From assembly GCF_001440475.1 (NCBI RefSeq), contig NZ_LLYB01000057.1:162574-209228 (forward strand): a DNA stretch of 46,655 nt, written 5' to 3'. Shown here piece after piece: positions 45,926 to 46,655 of this stretch. Every line of letters begins with the position of its first letter. The first letter of the stretch is position 1. This stretch comes from Bradyrhizobium lablabi (lineage in GTDB: Bacteria; Pseudomonadota; Alphaproteobacteria; Rhizobiales; Xanthobacteraceae). The notes under the pieces were generated by a model. The model was not told the origin of the DNA, ran no database searches, and worked only from the letters and a program-made list of their open reading frames with translations. A program made the position numbers and the translations under genes.

Positions 45926-46655
45926 TCAGGATTCGAAAGTGAACAAGCGTTTCCAATCATTCTTCATGCTGATCACCGTCCAATTTTTCTTCTTCGCTTC
46001 ATCGTGAAGTGCTTGGCTAAAGGCGCCTACCTTGGTTTCAGGAAGGCCCTGTGCTGGACCGTAAGCGTATTCGCGTTTCGGATCATCATGCAGCACCAAC
46101 ATCATCAACCGCGCACCGGGACCGGCGCCCGTATATTCAAGCATTTCCCGGTCGCCATCTGAATTTCCAAACGCCGCGCGGGGCCGTCGGCCAATCATCA
46201 AATGAATGCCTTCCGGCTTCCCGGCCTTGTCGTCGTTCAGGAGCAGCTTCGGCTCTTTGGTGAGAAATGGCGTGCCGTCTTTGCGGTAAGCGAACTTTGT
46301 GCCCCCGGCGGTACCCACCACTTGTTCAGGCGGGACGCCGTAAGTGCGCTCGCTATAAACGCGCACAAAGTCCTGTCCACCACCGGTCACAATGTAGGTC
46401 TTGAAGCCGTTGCTGCGCAGATATTGCATGACCTCAAGCATCGGTTGATAGATGAGCTCTGTGTACGGGCGCTTCCAGCGCGCGTCCTTTGCAGTCGTCA
46501 GCCACTTCTTGGCTTCCGCGTCGAACTCATCCACCGACATCCCGGTCAGAGTGACGAGAAGGATTTTCTCAAGGTCACGCAGCGATAGCTTGGCGATTGC
46601 CGCGCGATTGCCGGAGAGGACCGTCTTGAACGGCTCCACATTCCTGAGTTTGGGG
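45926..46655 (-). CDS. HAD-family hydrolase, C-terminal part (5' truncated by window edge)
   Basis: The frame runs off the right edge, so the N-terminal DxDxT nucleophile motif is outside. The 240 or so residues seen match the HAD/phosphoserine-phosphatase-like family: GFKTYIVTGGG with a Thr for motif II, DDKAGKPEGI with Lys as motif III and GNSDGDREML as motif IV, followed by the family C-terminus WTVISMKNDWKRLF. The Met/Val codon at 46639 is internal, not the start. It is convergent with the TPR gene, with 34 bp between stop codons. The substrate is unknown. Confidence 0.9.
   Translation of the reverse strand, partial: PKLRNVEPFKTVLSGNRAAIAKLSLRDLEKILLVTLTGMSVDEFDAEAKKWLTTAKDARWKRPYTELIYQPMLEVMQYLRSNGFKTYIVTGGGQDFVRVYSERTYGVPPEQVVGTAGGTKFAYRKDGTPFLTKEPKLLLNDDKAGKPEGIHLMIGRRPRAAFGNSDGDREMLEYTGAGPGARLMMLVLHDDPKREYAYGPAQGLPETKVGAFSQALHDEAKKKNWTVISMKNDWKRLFTFES

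Overview
The window is chromosomal DNA from an alphaproteobacterium of the order Rhizobiales, most likely Bradyrhizobium or a close relative (Nitrobacteraceae). The evidence is the high GC content, the near-exclusive G/C third codon positions in the ribosomal genes, EF-Tu and SecY sequences that match what I remember of Bradyrhizobium, and the gene order rpoB-rpoC / str / S10 / spc / alpha with rpsD absent from the alpha operon. The genus assignment is from memory and was not tested by a search.

Layout. (1) 2-7120: the 3' two thirds of rpoB, then complete rpoC and a strong intrinsic terminator. (2) 7218-15299: an accessory block between rpoC and rpsL, which are usually adjacent in alphaproteobacteria. 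It holds a LuxR-type regulator, a flavin oxidoreductase fused to a methyltransferase, an ABC exporter with very acidic ends, a frameshifted C45/Ntn-hydrolase gene, and a geranylgeranyl-reductase-like flavoprotein on the minus strand. (3) 15300-15987: a gene-free region carrying a candidate promoter and a long leader before rpsL. (4) 15988-34997: rpsL-rpsG-fusA-tuf, then rpsJ through rplO, secY, adk, rpsM, rpsK, rpoA and rplQ, ending in a strong terminator. (5) 35081-42367: a second accessory block with an SDR-DUF1330 pair, two small secreted proteins sharing a bidirectional terminator, a predicted beta-helix protein, a Bug-type solute-binding protein with an amidase, and an oxidoreductase divergent from an HxlR regulator. 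(6) 42450-45891: a DegP/Q-type protease, RarA and a TPR protein, translationally coupled by ATGA overlaps. (7) 45926-46655: the 3' part of a HAD-type hydrolase on the minus strand.

Most of the window is core transcription and translation machinery. The notable items are an adenylate kinase with an 88-residue Lys/Arg/Ala tail like histone H1, the flavoenzyme-methyltransferase fusion next to an exporter, and a C45 gene broken in a G5 run. That C45 gene lies between two identical 30-bp copies of the 3' end of the ABC exporter gene; the second copy supplies the last nine codons and the stop of the neighbouring reductase. No tRNA, rRNA, CRISPR array, transposase or recognisable insertion sequence was seen.
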